DNA of 64,000 bases from Oceanirhabdus sp942490885 (GCA_942490885.1 CALNYT010000002.1:3162001-3226000), one strand, 5' to 3'. Positions 1-9,844 are shown, numbered from the stretch's first letter. Notes: generated from the sequence alone by a model not told the origin. Translations and numbers: made by a program.

Positions 1-162
1 TATTTGTTTTCTATATATATATTATACCACAGAATACATAATTATTTAAGACTTACAATTTATGGTCAAACATTGTATTATAGTGATTATATCATAATTC
101 AAGTAGTAATAAGCTTTAAGAAAGGTTTACTCTTATGAAAATTTATAAATGGGGTGAGAAGT

Positions 163-1491
163 ATGTACACGTTTCCAAAAAACTTATACACAGATGTTAG
201 AATAGAAAAAGTTTTTGAAACATCAATTAAACATGAGAATAATATCATAAAAGAAAACAAAACAAGAGAATATACCGGTGCATTTATTAGGATATTTGAT
301 GGAGATAGATGGTATAGTAAATCAACATCAAATGTAGAAGACATTCAAAAAGAGATTATAGAATTGAGTAATATGGCTATAGAAAATAGAGAGATTTATT
401 CCAATCCAATAGTAAAAAAAATAGAAGTTAACGTAGATTCATTATATTCATATAATGGGATTGAAATAGATAAGGTTTCAAAGTATCATAAGGAAGCTTT
501 AGTTAAAGAGATTGCTGAAGAATTCAAAAACAAAACGGAACTTAAGTCATGCTCAATTATTTATAATGACAAAAGAGTTGAAAAAGAGTTCTATTCAAGT
601 AAAGGATCAAAATTATCTTTTGATTATCAAGATGCTAGTGTTTTTGTAATATATGGTATTAATATAAACAACAAAGTTGATTCACAGTCTAGCTTAAAGT
701 CATCTTATAACTTTTCTGATTTATATAATGCAAAGGAAAGCTTTAAAATTGACTATGAAAAGAGCTTATATTATCTTAAAAATGAAAAGCCTATAATCCC
801 TGGAAAATATACTGTTGTAATGTCACCAAGCGTGGCAGGAGTCTTTGCCCACGAAAGCTTTGGACATAAAAGTGAATCAGATTGCATGCTGGGTGATGAG
901 TCTTTATTAAAAGAATGGGTAATTGGCTCTAAGGTGGGGAGTAAAGAACTTTCTATTTATGACTGTGGAAACATAAAATCTACAGGTTATTGCCCTTATG
1001 ATGATGAAGGGAATAAATGCAAGAAAACTTATTTAATTAAGAATGGTATATTAAAAGGAAGGCTTCACTCAGCAGAAACAGCTTCGTATTTTAATGAAGA
1101 AATTACAGGTAATTGTAGAGCAAAAAATTTTGAGTTTGAACCAATAGTGAGAATGACATCAACTGTAATTGAAGGCGGTGAGATGACCTTTGATGAGTTA
1201 ATTGAGCCTATAAAAGAAGGGGTACTTTTAGATTATTGGAAATATGGAACAGGATTAAGTACATTTACAATTGCTCCAAGCAGAGCATATATGATACGTA
1301 ATGGAAAAATAGCAGAGCCAGTTAGTGTTTCAGTTGCAACAGGAAATGTAATGGAAACATTATTCAATGTAGATGGTATTTCAAAAGAAGTTGAACTTTG
1401 TTTTGGTAAATGTGGAAAAGATGATCAAGGCAGCCTTCCAGTTACCATGGGTGCTCCATATATAAGAATTCAAAATCTTCAATTACAGTAG
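163..1491 (+). CDS. tldD: TldD/PmbA-family metalloprotease, TldD-type catalytic subunit
   Basis: The product is 442 aa and belongs to the TldD/PmbA (peptidase U62) family, cytoplasmic metalloproteases that cleave unstructured peptides and in some bacteria mature peptide toxins or antibiotics. The zinc-binding HExxxH motif is visible as HESFGH near residue 233, in FAHESFGHKSE, and the C-terminal half shows the usual glycine-rich TldD blocks. I chose the ATG at 163 because GGGGTGAG at 151-158 is well placed for it; the GTG at 154 is in frame but lies within that ribosome binding site. The gene is followed 9 nt later by its non-catalytic partner, so the two probably form the TldD-TldE type heterodimer. 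No microcin-like precursor is visible next to it, so the substrate is unknown. Confidence 0.9.
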   Translation: MYTFPKNLYTDVRIEKVFETSIKHENNIIKENKTREYTGAFIRIFDGDRWYSKSTSNVEDIQKEIIELSNMAIENREIYSNPIVKKIEVNVDSLYSYNGIEIDKVSKYHKEALVKEIAEEFKNKTELKSCSIIYNDKRVEKEFYSSKGSKLSFDYQDASVFVIYGININNKVDSQSSLKSSYNFSDLYNAKESFKIDYEKSLYYLKNEKPIIPGKYTVVMSPSVAGVFAHESFGHKSESDCMLGDESLLKEWVIGSKVGSKELSIYDCGNIKSTGYCPYDDEGNKCKKTYLIKNGILKGRLHSAETASYFNEEITGNCRAKNFEFEPIVRMTSTVIEGGEMTFDELIEPIKEGVLLDYWKYGTGLSTFTIAPSRAYMIRNGKIAEPVSVSVATGNVMETLFNVDGISKEVELCFGKCGKDDQGSLPVTMGAPYIRIQNLQLQ

Positions 1492-1500
1492 GAGGTAATT

Positions 1501-2730
1501 ATGATAAAAGAAACTTATAAAACAAAAATTAAGGAAATGTCTCTGAATGTAACTGATGGTAAAATATCTGCAATTAGAGAAAAAAATATAACAAAAACAG
1601 GTTTAAGGGTGTACAAGGATAAAAAGATTGGAATTGCAGGTACAATAGGAAATTATAATGAAGATATACTTTTAAATAAAGCGGTAGAATCCCTAAGAAA
1701 TTGTATTCCATATGAAAGTGAGCCAAGCCAAAACTATAAAGAGCATATAGTAAATGAAAGTAATCTTCCAGAGGGAAAAGAAGCCTTGGGATTCTTTGAA
1801 AAAATTTTAAAGAAGCTTAGGGACGATAATAAAGAATTTATTTTCAATGGAAAAATCAAAGTCTATACTAATAGAGACAGTATACAAAACGATAAAAACC
1901 TGGATTTGTTACATGAAAGAAAAGGGGTTAGCATAAACCTGCAGGTGAGAGAAAGATTTTCCCCAAAAATCTCAGATTTGGATTTAAAATTTGAAACAAG
2001 TAACTTTTTTCAAAATGAATTCATAGATTATGCAAATAAGAAATTAACAGCTTATAAAAATAAAATATTATTGCCAAATAAAAAACTTCCCGTGGTATTT
2101 TTGAATAATGATTTTGGGTTATTATTAAAGTTTTGGGATTTAAACGGAGAAATGTTCGGATCAGGAGCATCAATATTTAGTAAAAATATTGATGAAAAAA
2201 TGTTCAGTAAGGACTTGACCTTATATGACAGCAGAAATCCTATGGAGTCAAATAAAGCTTTTTTCGATATGGAAGGAGTAGTTAATAAAGACTATAGATA
2301 TGAATTAATTCAAAATGGAGTTATAAAGAGCCCTTTTACTGATAAAGAAATATCACGAAGATATGATCTGCCACGTACAGGCGGAGCTGCCTGTGACTAT
2401 GATGGAGTACCTGGGATATTTGATTGGCCAAACTTTATCATTAAACCTGGTTGTAAAAGCATTAAGGAACTTTTAGGGGGAGATTTAGGAATATTAATAG
2501 ATGTTGCAGTAGGAGGAGATTTTACACCTTCAGGTATATTTGGGACACCAGTACAGGTTGCCTATTTGATTGATGGAGAAAATATAATAGGATGGTTACC
2601 TGAGTTAAAATTGAGTGGTGATTTATTTGAGTTCTTTGGTAAAGGATTTAGAGGAGTTTCCAGGGAGAGAGTTACACCGTCTTGTAGAGAACATTATATG
2701 GTAATGGATATGGAGGTTTCTTTATTATAA
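1501..2730 (+). CDS. TldD/PmbA-family partner protein (PmbA/TldE-like)
   Basis: This 409-aa protein is the second member of the TldD/PmbA pair. It has the family's glycine-rich C-terminal region (for example TPSGIFGTPVQ) but no HExxxH zinc motif, as expected for the PmbA/TldE-like subunit that shapes the chamber of the heterodimer. It starts at ATG 1501 behind a strong AGGAGG site at 1492-1497 that directly follows the tldD stop codon, so the pair is surely co-transcribed and probably made in equal amounts. The gene ends before a perfect palindrome shared with the convergent NAD(P)HX repair gene. Family assignment is firm; the cellular substrate cannot be told from sequence. Confidence 0.87.
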   Translation: MIKETYKTKIKEMSLNVTDGKISAIREKNITKTGLRVYKDKKIGIAGTIGNYNEDILLNKAVESLRNCIPYESEPSQNYKEHIVNESNLPEGKEALGFFEKILKKLRDDNKEFIFNGKIKVYTNRDSIQNDKNLDLLHERKGVSINLQVRERFSPKISDLDLKFETSNFFQNEFIDYANKKLTAYKNKILLPNKKLPVVFLNNDFGLLLKFWDLNGEMFGSGASIFSKNIDEKMFSKDLTLYDSRNPMESNKAFFDMEGVVNKDYRYELIQNGVIKSPFTDKEISRRYDLPRTGGAACDYDGVPGIFDWPNFIIKPGCKSIKELLGGDLGILIDVAVGGDFTPSGIFGTPVQVAYLIDGENIIGWLPELKLSGDLFEFFGKGFRGVSRERVTPSCREHYMVMDMEVSLL

Positions 2731-2751
2731 CTTAGGATATACTTCCAATTA

Positions 2752-2779
2752 CTTAAAGCACGCTTAAGCGTGCTTTAAG
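2752..2779. terminator. Perfect 28-bp palindrome between convergent genes
   Basis: The sequence reads the same on both strands, with a 14-bp arm containing AAAGCACGC. It sits between the convergent tldD pair and the nnr gene and even contains the nnr stop codon (2775-2777). It should fold on either transcript, although neither side has a long U-tract, so it may be a weak bidirectional terminator or an mRNA 3'-end stabiliser. Confidence 0.6.
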
Positions 2780-4268
2780 TAAGTTCTTTTATAGTTTTAG
2801 AAATATTATCAATAATGTCTGTGGCAGTAACAGCAAATTTATCTTCTGATAACTTATCTCCACACTCACCATGTGCATAAACCCCTACACACGAAGCATC
2901 CATTGGTGAATATCCTTGTGCACACAAGGAGGCAATTATTCCTGTTAAACAATCCCCCATTCCACCATTTGCCATAGCCCCATTACCAGTTGGATTTATA
3001 TAGCTTACCTCTCCATTTGTTATTACAGTATTGTATCCTTTTAATACAACTATAATCCCATACTCTTTTGCAAACTCCTTAGCTATTTCAATTCTATCGC
3101 TTTGGATTTCTTTTATTTCCATACCAGTCAATCTTGCCATCTCTCCTGGATGAGGTGTAATTATTATATTACACTTAGCTTCTTTTAAGAGATCCATTTT
3201 TCCTTCAAGTACATTTATTGCATCAGCATCAATAACAACTGTACACTCTGTATTTTTTAACACTCTTTTTACATTATTTAAAGTCTCATTAGAATTCCCC
3301 AAACCTGGTCCTATAGCAATACAATTCACTTTTCGCATTAAGGCTTCAATACCTTGACAATCTTCATTTTTTTTCCACATTGCCTCAGGAACAGAAGTTC
3401 TAACTGCTTGCAAAGCTTCTTCACAACTTATGAGAGTAGTTAGTCCTGCACCCGATTTGACTGCAGCTTTTGTTGTTATAGTTGATGCTCCTGTCATACC
3501 TTCTGATCCTGCTATTACCATAACATGACCATAATTTCCTTTATGAGAATATGGAGCTCTTTTTTTTGTCTTTTTTTGAATAAATTTTTTCTCTAAGAAA
3601 AACTCCTTATTATGATATTTATCTACCACAAAATCAGGTATACCAATCTTTTCTATTACTACTTCTCCAGTATACTCATGACTACCATAATTCAAAAAAC
3701 CCCTTTTATATGTCTCAAAAGTAATAGTTTTATTCGCCTTGATACAATTCCCAAGAACTTTTCCTGTATCACTACTAAATCCTGATGGTACATCTATTGA
3801 TATAGTTTTCTTTGATGTTTCATTAATCACTGTTATTGCTAGATCATACACCCCTCTAATTTCACGATGTAATCCAATTCCAAATATACCATCTAAAACA
3901 ACATCACTTCTTATAATAGAGTCTCTCAAAAATTCAATATCTTCAACATTACTTATATTCGTTATTTTCACTCCCATATTACACAAGATATCGTGATTCA
4001 CTAAACAATCTTTGCTCATAGGATTCAATCCTATTGAAAATACACTTACTTTCTTACCAGCAGTAATAAGGTGCCTAGCAACAGCAAGAGCATCTCCTCC
4101 ATTATTTCCTCTGCCACATATAATTACATAATACTCGTTTTGCTTCAACATTAAATGTTTTACAACCCCTAATGCGGCATTCTCCATAAGTATGATACTA
4201 GGTATTCCTAATTTCTCTATGGAATATTTATCAATTTTCCTGATTAATTCTCCCTTTGAAATTTTCAT
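2775..4268 (-). CDS. nnr: Bifunctional NAD(P)HX epimerase / ADP-dependent NAD(P)HX dehydratase
   Basis: The 497-aa protein repairs hydrated NADH and NADPH, a metabolite-repair function in the cytosol. The N-terminal YjeF_N domain (about residues 1-215) epimerises NAD(P)HX and shows the CGRGNNGGDALAVARHL segment. The C-terminal ribokinase-like dehydratase domain (about 230-495) shows VIAGSEGMTGA, ITPHPGEMARLTG and the NGAMANGGMGDCLTG segment typical of ADP-dependent dehydratases. The start is fixed by GGGAGGTG just upstream of the ATG. That start lies inside the 3' end of acpS, a 38-nt overlap, which is the common acpS-nnr arrangement in Firmicutes and implies translational coupling. Confidence 0.95.
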   Translation of the reverse strand: MKISKGELIRKIDKYSIEKLGIPSIILMENAALGVVKHLMLKQNEYYVIICGRGNNGGDALAVARHLITAGKKVSVFSIGLNPMSKDCLVNHDILCNMGVKITNISNVEDIEFLRDSIIRSDVVLDGIFGIGLHREIRGVYDLAITVINETSKKTISIDVPSGFSSDTGKVLGNCIKANKTITFETYKRGFLNYGSHEYTGEVVIEKIGIPDFVVDKYHNKEFFLEKKFIQKKTKKRAPYSHKGNYGHVMVIAGSEGMTGASTITTKAAVKSGAGLTTLISCEEALQAVRTSVPEAMWKKNEDCQGIEALMRKVNCIAIGPGLGNSNETLNNVKRVLKNTECTVVIDADAINVLEGKMDLLKEAKCNIIITPHPGEMARLTGMEIKEIQSDRIEIAKEFAKEYGIIVVLKGYNTVITNGEVSYINPTGNGAMANGGMGDCLTGIIASLCAQGYSPMDASCVGVYAHGECGDKLSEDKFAVTATDIIDNISKTIKELT

Positions 4269-4638
4269 TTTTCACCTCCCAAATAGCATAGGCAATGGCA
4301 TTATCCCTTCCATGGGATATACTAATATGAATAACATAATCACCATATTTTGAAGCAATTTTTTCTGCCTCACCTTTTAATACAACTATAGGTTTTCCTA
4401 AGGAGTTCCTATCTACTATGATATCTTTAAATTTTATTCCGCTAAATCCTGTTCCTAAAGCTTTTACTATTGCTTCCTTAGCTGCAAATCTTCCTGCGAT
4501 AAATTCTGGTTTCATATTTCTCATTTTAAAATATTCTATTTCTCTATTGTGAAACATTTTAGTTAAAAAAGCTTCTCTATTAAGAGCTTTTTCAATTCTA
4601 TCTATCTCAATAATATCAGTTCCAATTCCTTTTACCAC
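4231..4638 (-). CDS. acpS: Holo-[acyl-carrier-protein] synthase
   Basis: This 135-aa protein transfers the phosphopantetheine arm of CoA to apo-acyl carrier protein, activating it for fatty acid synthesis. Signatures of the AcpS family are visible: GTDIIEIDRIEKAL at the N-terminus with the metal-binding Asp, and FAAKEAIVKALGTGF in the middle. The length is normal. A ribosome binding site GGAGGG lies upstream of the ATG at 4638. The gene is first in a two-gene operon and overlaps nnr by 38 nt. Confidence 0.95.
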   Translation of the reverse strand: MVKGIGTDIIEIDRIEKALNREAFLTKMFHNREIEYFKMRNMKPEFIAGRFAAKEAIVKALGTGFSGIKFKDIIVDRNSLGKPIVVLKGEAEKIASKYGDYVIHISISHGRDNAIAYAIWEVKNENFKGRINQEN

Positions 4639-4858
4639 ATTTACCCTCCTTTATAAGCAACAATAGTTTTAATATTTATATCTTATTATAATACATAAAT
4701 ATAAAATGTTAAGCAAAATTTATATGTATTTTTTTCAAATTATCATTGTTCACTCTTACACAAACTCTCAATTTTTTGTTATTTTACATTTACACTTTAT
4801 AATAAAACAGTAAAAATTTATAACAATCTTCTGAAAAAAAATAAGAGGTTAATACCTC

Positions 4859-5173
4859 TTACAAATTAAATCTCAATTCATCAATTTCATTACTAAAAAT
4901 TTCTATGAAGTGTATTGGTGATATTAAATATGTGTAAGCTTTATTAAATATATTTAGCACCTTTTCACGGTCTGAACTTATCAACTCTTCCCCATCTCTT
5001 TCAATATTAACAAGTTCTCCGTTTATGAAATCTCTTCGTTCTATTTCTATACCATAGAACCTTTTATTTTTCACTACTCCTTTTCTACCCTCTACTTCTA
5101 CAATTCTGTAACTATAATCTCTTCTTAGTCCTTCATCTTCTACGCTCTTTTCTTTAAACAATATTATCTTCAT
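4859..5173 (-). CDS. Small conserved-looking clostridial protein of unknown function (DUF6514-like)
   Basis: The 104-aa protein is charged, with no signal peptide and no membrane segment. The central segment VVKNKRFYGIEIERRD and a C-terminal helix-rich part ending IHFIEIFSNEIDELRFNL give it the look of a soluble alpha/beta protein. From memory it resembles the small clostridial DUF6514 proteins, but I cannot confirm that here. A GGGGAGGGAG ribosome binding site precedes the ATG, which supports a real gene. It stands alone between acpS and the MoxR operon, and nothing around it suggests a function. Confidence 0.65.
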   Translation of the reverse strand: MKIILFKEKSVEDEGLRRDYSYRIVEVEGRKGVVKNKRFYGIEIERRDFINGELVNIERDGEELISSDREKVLNIFNKAYTYLISPIHFIEIFSNEIDELRFNL

Positions 5174-5425
5174 GTTCTCCCTCCCCTAAAAAATTAGCCC
5201 CCTAATCATTATCTATATATTCATAATATCAGTTGATATAGAAGAAAACTGTCATAATTTATATGCTTGTACGAAAAACTTTTCTGTTAATTACGACAGT
5301 TTATATATCATTGTTACTATTAATATTATTATTTTTACATCCCCATCCCAGTTACTGGTATTATCGCATAATTAATACGTTTTTTTGTCACATTAACTCA
5401 ATAATTTATTCAATTCCTAAGATAA

Positions 5426-6679
5426 TTATTTTTTGGTAAAAACATCTAATTCCAATATTTTACCAACTTTTTCAAGGTAATCTTCGCAAATATCTTCATT
5501 TATTTTTTCGTCTGAAAATTTAATTCTGTTGTAAATTTCTCTTACCTGAATTAAATTTTCATCATTATCTTTAATATTATTCATAAATTCCGTAGCTGTC
5601 ATATTCTTCTTGTATTTATCCACCGGAATACTCTTTAACTGAATTTTTCTGAAATTTTCTTTAATTTTTCCATCCAATCCTTCATATATTACTTTTTTAA
5701 CTTCTATAGTTGAATTATCTTCTGGTTGTAATTCTTCTGTTATCTCCTTATATTCAAGTGAATTGAATCCTTGCATTGTTCTTTTCTTAAACAATTTAAG
5801 TATAATCAATACTATTATCCCAATTAGAATAATCAAAATTATTACTCTTATTATTTTTTGATTTCTAATATAATTAATATCCATTTCTATCTTTTTAGGG
5901 GCATTTCCATCAGCTATTCCATCCCCATAACTTTGACTATTTCCCCCCTTTTCAAAGAGACTCATAACCCAATTTACAAACTTACTTATACCTGTACTAA
6001 GCAAATATATTAAAGGACTAATAATTTTAATAATAGAATCTACTATAACATCATATACACGCTTTATTGCCATTAGTCCTTTATTCAAAGCTCCATTCCA
6101 CCCCGTTAATAAGAATGACACTATAATTAGCAGTCCATATATATTTCTGGTAGCCTTGTCTTTTATATTAAACTCTTTTTGCCTGATTTCGTTTAATACT
6201 ATAAGATTTACAAAGAATAATAATAAAAAATAGTTTACTACTTCTACACTTGCACTATGATTAATTAAGAACATCATTGTAATTAGAGCAATCCATAAAA
6301 ATATTTTTTTTGTGAACCATTTTTGTTCTTTATGCAAGTACTGAATCTTTCCTAATTTTGTATACATAATTCCTGTTACTATCCAATAAAATATCACTAA
6401 AACCATTTGTTCTTCAAATGATTTATATCCATAAAATAAGAATACTGAAATAACAGGAATGGATACCATAGCCAAATATATAAGTATATGATTAATTTTT
6501 CTATTATCAATATTATTATATATATATAATAATATTAAGCATTGTATAAAGAGAGGATAAATTGTATTATGATCAATCTCATATAGAAAAAATGTATTAG
6601 TTCCCCATATGTATAATGCAATAACTAGGCAAATAACTCTAAGAAATATTAGCCCCTTCAGAAGAATGTCCTTTTTCAT
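5426..6679 (-). CDS. Multi-pass membrane protein with C-terminal DUF4129 domain
   Basis: The protein is 417 aa with about eight hydrophobic segments: seven between residues 8 and 195, then a last one near 275-295 (VIILIILIGIIVLIIL). The cytosolic C-terminal part (about 320-410) matches the DUF4129 pattern found at the end of TgpA-type transglutaminase proteins, including KNMTATEFMNNIK and a following helical repeat. No transglutaminase Cys-His-Asp core is present, and the loop between the membrane part and DUF4129 is too short for one. It is the third gene of the MoxR-DUF58 operon and overlaps the DUF58 stop by 4 nt. The role is probably envelope-associated; mechanism unknown. Confidence 0.8.
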   Translation of the reverse strand: MKKDILLKGLIFLRVICLVIALYIWGTNTFFLYEIDHNTIYPLFIQCLILLYIYNNIDNRKINHILIYLAMVSIPVISVFLFYGYKSFEEQMVLVIFYWIVTGIMYTKLGKIQYLHKEQKWFTKKIFLWIALITMMFLINHSASVEVVNYFLLLFFVNLIVLNEIRQKEFNIKDKATRNIYGLLIIVSFLLTGWNGALNKGLMAIKRVYDVIVDSIIKIISPLIYLLSTGISKFVNWVMSLFEKGGNSQSYGDGIADGNAPKKIEMDINYIRNQKIIRVIILIILIGIIVLIILKLFKKRTMQGFNSLEYKEITEELQPEDNSTIEVKKVIYEGLDGKIKENFRKIQLKSIPVDKYKKNMTATEFMNNIKDNDENLIQVREIYNRIKFSDEKINEDICEDYLEKVGKILELDVFTKK

Positions 6680-7809
6680 ATTAATTCCTCCTTGCCTAGA
6701 GTAAAGATTTCTACCCCTTTTATCATAGGAATATTTCCCAAATCTGAAATATCAAATATCTTAACATGAATATTCCTCTTGGATAGTTCTTTTATAATTT
6801 CTAAGCTATCTAGATCTAAAGTAGATGCAATCACAACATAAGTTGACTTTCTTTTAAATTCCCTCTTTTTTTTCTTAAGTAAATCCGAGAATTTTTCTTT
6901 AGACTTTTTATCAATTCTAGAAGCAAATTCTAAAACACTTTCAAATTTATTACAATTAATAACTCCATCCTTTATCTCTCTTTTTTCGTATTTTTTAATA
7001 TAGGCATTTGTCCAAATATCAACTGGAACTCCACCCTTAATTGAAACATTTGCCATTGCAACAGCAATTTCAACCATTGTATCTATGACATCAATCGGAT
7101 AACACATATGTTCGCCTTTTTCATGTGTAACATTAATCATAACTACAAGTTCTTTATCCGAAGTAAAATCATTTTCCTTTACCATGAGTTTTTCAGTTTT
7201 AAGTGATGTTTTCCAGTGAATATCTTTCATTCTATCTCCAATACGATAATCTCTCATTCCTTTCAAATATAAAGGATCTTCAAAAATCCATCTTTTCACT
7301 ATATTATCTCCAAGTAAGCTATTACTTTTCAAGTTAAAAGAAGCTAATTTACGAACTCTAGGATATACGATTATTTCTTGGAAATCATATCGCTCTGATT
7401 GATTAGTCATTAAACTCAAAAAATCACCTAATTTGATATCTATCTGACCAAATAAATAAACTCCTCTTCGCTTTGCAGTTATATTGTAAAATCTTCTTTT
7501 TCGACTATATTTAGGTACATAATAATTTGAAGTATGACATTGATTTATTTCATCAAACTCTTCAAATTTAAGGTTTTCTTTGTAGCTCATATCATATGGT
7601 ATTACTTCCTTAACTATTAGAAATTTAACAGGAACTTTATTAGCATTTTCCACCACTGTTTCTACCACAATCATTTCATCAATATTAAACTTGCTTTTTT
7701 CGAATTTTCTGTAAATTCTTATTCTTTTAATAGATTTATTCAAATGGATTCTATTAATGGTCATACATATGGAAAATATTATTAACCCTATGATTATAAA
7801 ATTATACAT
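6676..7809 (-). CDS. DUF58-domain protein of a MoxR operon
   Basis: This 377-aa protein carries one N-terminal membrane helix (residues 3-19) and a DUF58 domain, whose signature RDYRIGDRMKDIHWKTSLK is visible at about residues 187-205. The following stretch ELVVMINVTHEKG is the start of a von Willebrand A-like fold with an altered metal-binding site. DUF58 proteins are almost always encoded beside MoxR ATPases, as here: MoxR lies 4 nt upstream and the DUF4129 gene overlaps downstream. The family is thought to act in MoxR-assisted assembly or maturation of envelope proteins; the client is unknown. Confidence 0.88.
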   Translation of the reverse strand: MYNFIIIGLIIFSICMTINRIHLNKSIKRIRIYRKFEKSKFNIDEMIVVETVVENANKVPVKFLIVKEVIPYDMSYKENLKFEEFDEINQCHTSNYYVPKYSRKRRFYNITAKRRGVYLFGQIDIKLGDFLSLMTNQSERYDFQEIIVYPRVRKLASFNLKSNSLLGDNIVKRWIFEDPLYLKGMRDYRIGDRMKDIHWKTSLKTEKLMVKENDFTSDKELVVMINVTHEKGEHMCYPIDVIDTMVEIAVAMANVSIKGGVPVDIWTNAYIKKYEKREIKDGVINCNKFESVLEFASRIDKKSKEKFSDLLKKKKREFKRKSTYVVIASTLDLDSLEIIKELSKRNIHVKIFDISDLGNIPMIKGVEIFTLGKEELI

Positions 7810-7813
7810 ACCT

Positions 7814-8770
7814 CTATACTTCCTCTAAAGGTGCATGACACTCATCCAAAATCTTTAGAATTGATTTTTCATTAGTTTTAAAATCAAAATCACTATCATG
7901 GGGGATAATTCTATGAGCTAAGATACTTGTAGCCATCGCTTTTACATCTTCTGGTATAACATAATCTCTTCCATTAATTGCTGCATGTGCCTGACTTGCT
8001 CTCATAAGTGCTAAGGTCCCCCTTGGGCTACTCCCTAAATATGCAAACTTTTGATTTCTTGTTTGACTAATAATATCCATTATATATTTCTTTATTTCAT
8101 CTTTTACTAAAACCTTATTATAATTTTCTTGAACATATTTAATTTCATCTAATGTAACAACACCTTCAATACTCTCAAGCGGATCTACCTTCTCATACAT
8201 ATTCATTATTTTTATTTCTTCATTATAGTCTGGATACCCTAAAGATAATTTCATAAAAAATCTATCTAATTGAGCTTCTGGCAACGGAAATGTTCCATGC
8301 TGCTCAACAGGATTTTGAGTTGCGATTACGAAAAAAGGAGACCCTAATTTTTTTGTATTTCCCTCCACTGTAACTTGTCCCTCATCCATGCATTCAAGTA
8401 GTGCTGATTGTGTCCTTGGTGTAGCTCTATTGATTTCATCTGCTAATACTATTTGACTCATCAACGGCCCTTTTCTAAACACAAACTCCTGCTCTTTTTG
8501 ATTGTAAAAATAGATTCCTGTTAAATCTGATGGCAACATATCTGGTGTAAACTGAATCCTACTAAAATCACATTTTAAAGATTTAGATAAACTCCTTGCT
8601 AGTTTTGTTTTCCCCAGACCAGGTACATCTTCTAATAGTACATGTCCACCACAAATAAAAGAAACAATTATTTTATCTATCTCCTTATCCTTACCCACTA
8701 TTACCTTTGAAATATTTTCTTTAACTCCCTTTCTAAATTGTTCAAACTTTTTAGTATCCATTTGTATCAC
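7814..8770 (-). CDS. MoxR-family AAA+ ATPase
   Basis: The 318-aa protein is a typical MoxR ATPase (AAA_3 plus lid domain). The Walker A segment is LLEDVPGLGKTKLARSL, Walker B is QIVLADEINRATPRTQSALL, and sensor 1 is FFVIATQNPVEQHGTFPLPEAQLDRF. It is the first gene of the operon with DUF58 and DUF4129 genes and starts at an ATG behind a ribosome binding site of the form AGGGGTG. MoxR proteins act as chaperone-like ATPases; the substrate here is not known. Confidence 0.93.
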   Translation of the reverse strand: MIQMDTKKFEQFRKGVKENISKVIVGKDKEIDKIIVSFICGGHVLLEDVPGLGKTKLARSLSKSLKCDFSRIQFTPDMLPSDLTGIYFYNQKEQEFVFRKGPLMSQIVLADEINRATPRTQSALLECMDEGQVTVEGNTKKLGSPFFVIATQNPVEQHGTFPLPEAQLDRFFMKLSLGYPDYNEEIKIMNMYEKVDPLESIEGVVTLDEIKYVQENYNKVLVKDEIKKYIMDIISQTRNQKFAYLGSSPRGTLALMRASQAHAAINGRDYVIPEDVKAMATSILAHRIIPHDSDFDFKTNEKSILKILDECHAPLEEV

Positions 8771-8963
8771 CCCTAATTAATGTAATATAATATATTGAGA
8801 TTATACCACATTTTCCATTTATGTATATATTTCCACTTTGAATTCAATTCTTTTTATACTACAATTATTTAATTGACATAATATTCTTATAATTATCCAA
8901 CCATAAATACAAAAACTGCAACAAAATTTTAATAATTTTGTTGCAGTTTATTTAAATTTTTTC

Positions 8964-9434
8964 TTACTTTATAAATAAATATTTTATCATTGATGGGAAA
9001 AATGTAAATACAACTGTTATTACAACTGCTGAAATAAACGCACCAACTGCTGCACAAACAAAGGATTTCTTTTTATCAAGATTTAAAAAACTTGCAACAG
9101 CAGTTCCGGTCCATACTCCTGTAGTAGGTAATGGAATTGCAATAAATATTATTAAAGCAAGTTCTTCGTATTTCTCGAATTTCCCTCTATTCTTATCAAG
9201 CTTTTTCTGAATAAAGTTATAAAACCACCTAAAATATTTAAACCTTCCTAAAAGATCAAATATTTTATTAAATAGCAATAAAATAAATGGAACGGGTAAT
9301 AGACTTCCCAAATAACTAACTATAAACACAACAAATGGTTCCACATTAGTACTTAATAACCCATATGGAATTGCAATTCTTTGTTCAGCAAGAGGCATTG
9401 CTGCCCATATCAATATTATCAATAGTTCTCTCAT
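8964..9434 (-). CDS. Small multidrug-export family membrane protein
   Basis: I place the start at the ATG at 9434 (protein MRELLIILIW..., 156 aa) because AGGAGG lies 6 nt upstream; an upstream in-frame start adds a polar extension with no ribosome binding site. The protein has four hydrophobic segments and matches the COG2426 / Sm_multidrug_ex family in its RIAIPYG motif near the N-terminus and in the ALIIFIAIPLPTTGVWTGT segment. Members are small inner-membrane proteins, named after a claimed drug export activity; the true substrate is poorly established. Monocistronic as far as can be seen. Confidence 0.82.
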   Translation of the reverse strand: MRELLIILIWAAMPLAEQRIAIPYGLLSTNVEPFVVFIVSYLGSLLPVPFILLLFNKIFDLLGRFKYFRWFYNFIQKKLDKNRGKFEKYEELALIIFIAIPLPTTGVWTGTAVASFLNLDKKKSFVCAAVGAFISAVVITVVFTFFPSMIKYLFIK

Positions 9435-9601
9435 TTTTTCCTCCTGAATCATAAGCTTTATTAAATACAATTTAATAAAGCTATCATCTAGTTTCTTCAA
9501 ATTTATCAACTGAATTACTTCACATATCATCTTATCATCTTATCTATATTTTAACAACAAACAGTACTAAATAGAAATACTGGAGAACCTTATAAAAACA
9601 A

Positions 9602-9791
9602 ATGGAGGATGTTTCTGCCTTAGGGCAGAAACTACATCTTATTGGTATTTAGATAAAATATTGTGTGTTAAATACAATGTTTCATCAAAGATGAAGAACG
9701 TAAACTCTTATTGTCCAAGTAACAATAAAATCAAGATTTCTCGAAGAGAAATGTCCATCATTCTACATTCTCCATTTTCCATTCTCAATTT
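9602..9791. mobile_element. MITE-like dispersed repeat, copy A
   Basis: This noncoding stretch is related over its whole length to 10591-10829 and in part to 33991-34107. Shared parts in order are: GGATGTTTCTGC and its hairpin partner GCAGAAAC (9609-9632), a TTTAGATAAAATATTGT segment with an inverted partner AATACAATGTTTC, a spacer TTGTCCAAG, the hairpin ATTTCTCGAAGAGAAAT (9736-9752), and a right end TCCATCATTCTACATTCTCC. No protein is encoded; a 70-codon open frame across it is an accident of the repeat. It lies between the small exporter and ssb. Confidence 0.7.
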
Positions 9792-9792
9792 T

Positions 9793-9813
9793 AAAAAGCA
9801 CCTTGTTGGTGCT
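9793..9813 (-). terminator. Second of two tandem terminators after ssb
   Basis: On the minus strand, AGCACC, a 5-nt loop and GGTGCT are followed by TTTTT. It lies about 65 nt beyond the ssb stop codon and just outside repeat copy A. Confidence 0.65.
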
Positions 9814-9844
9814 GTATTTTCACTATTGAAATTTTTAAATTTTA

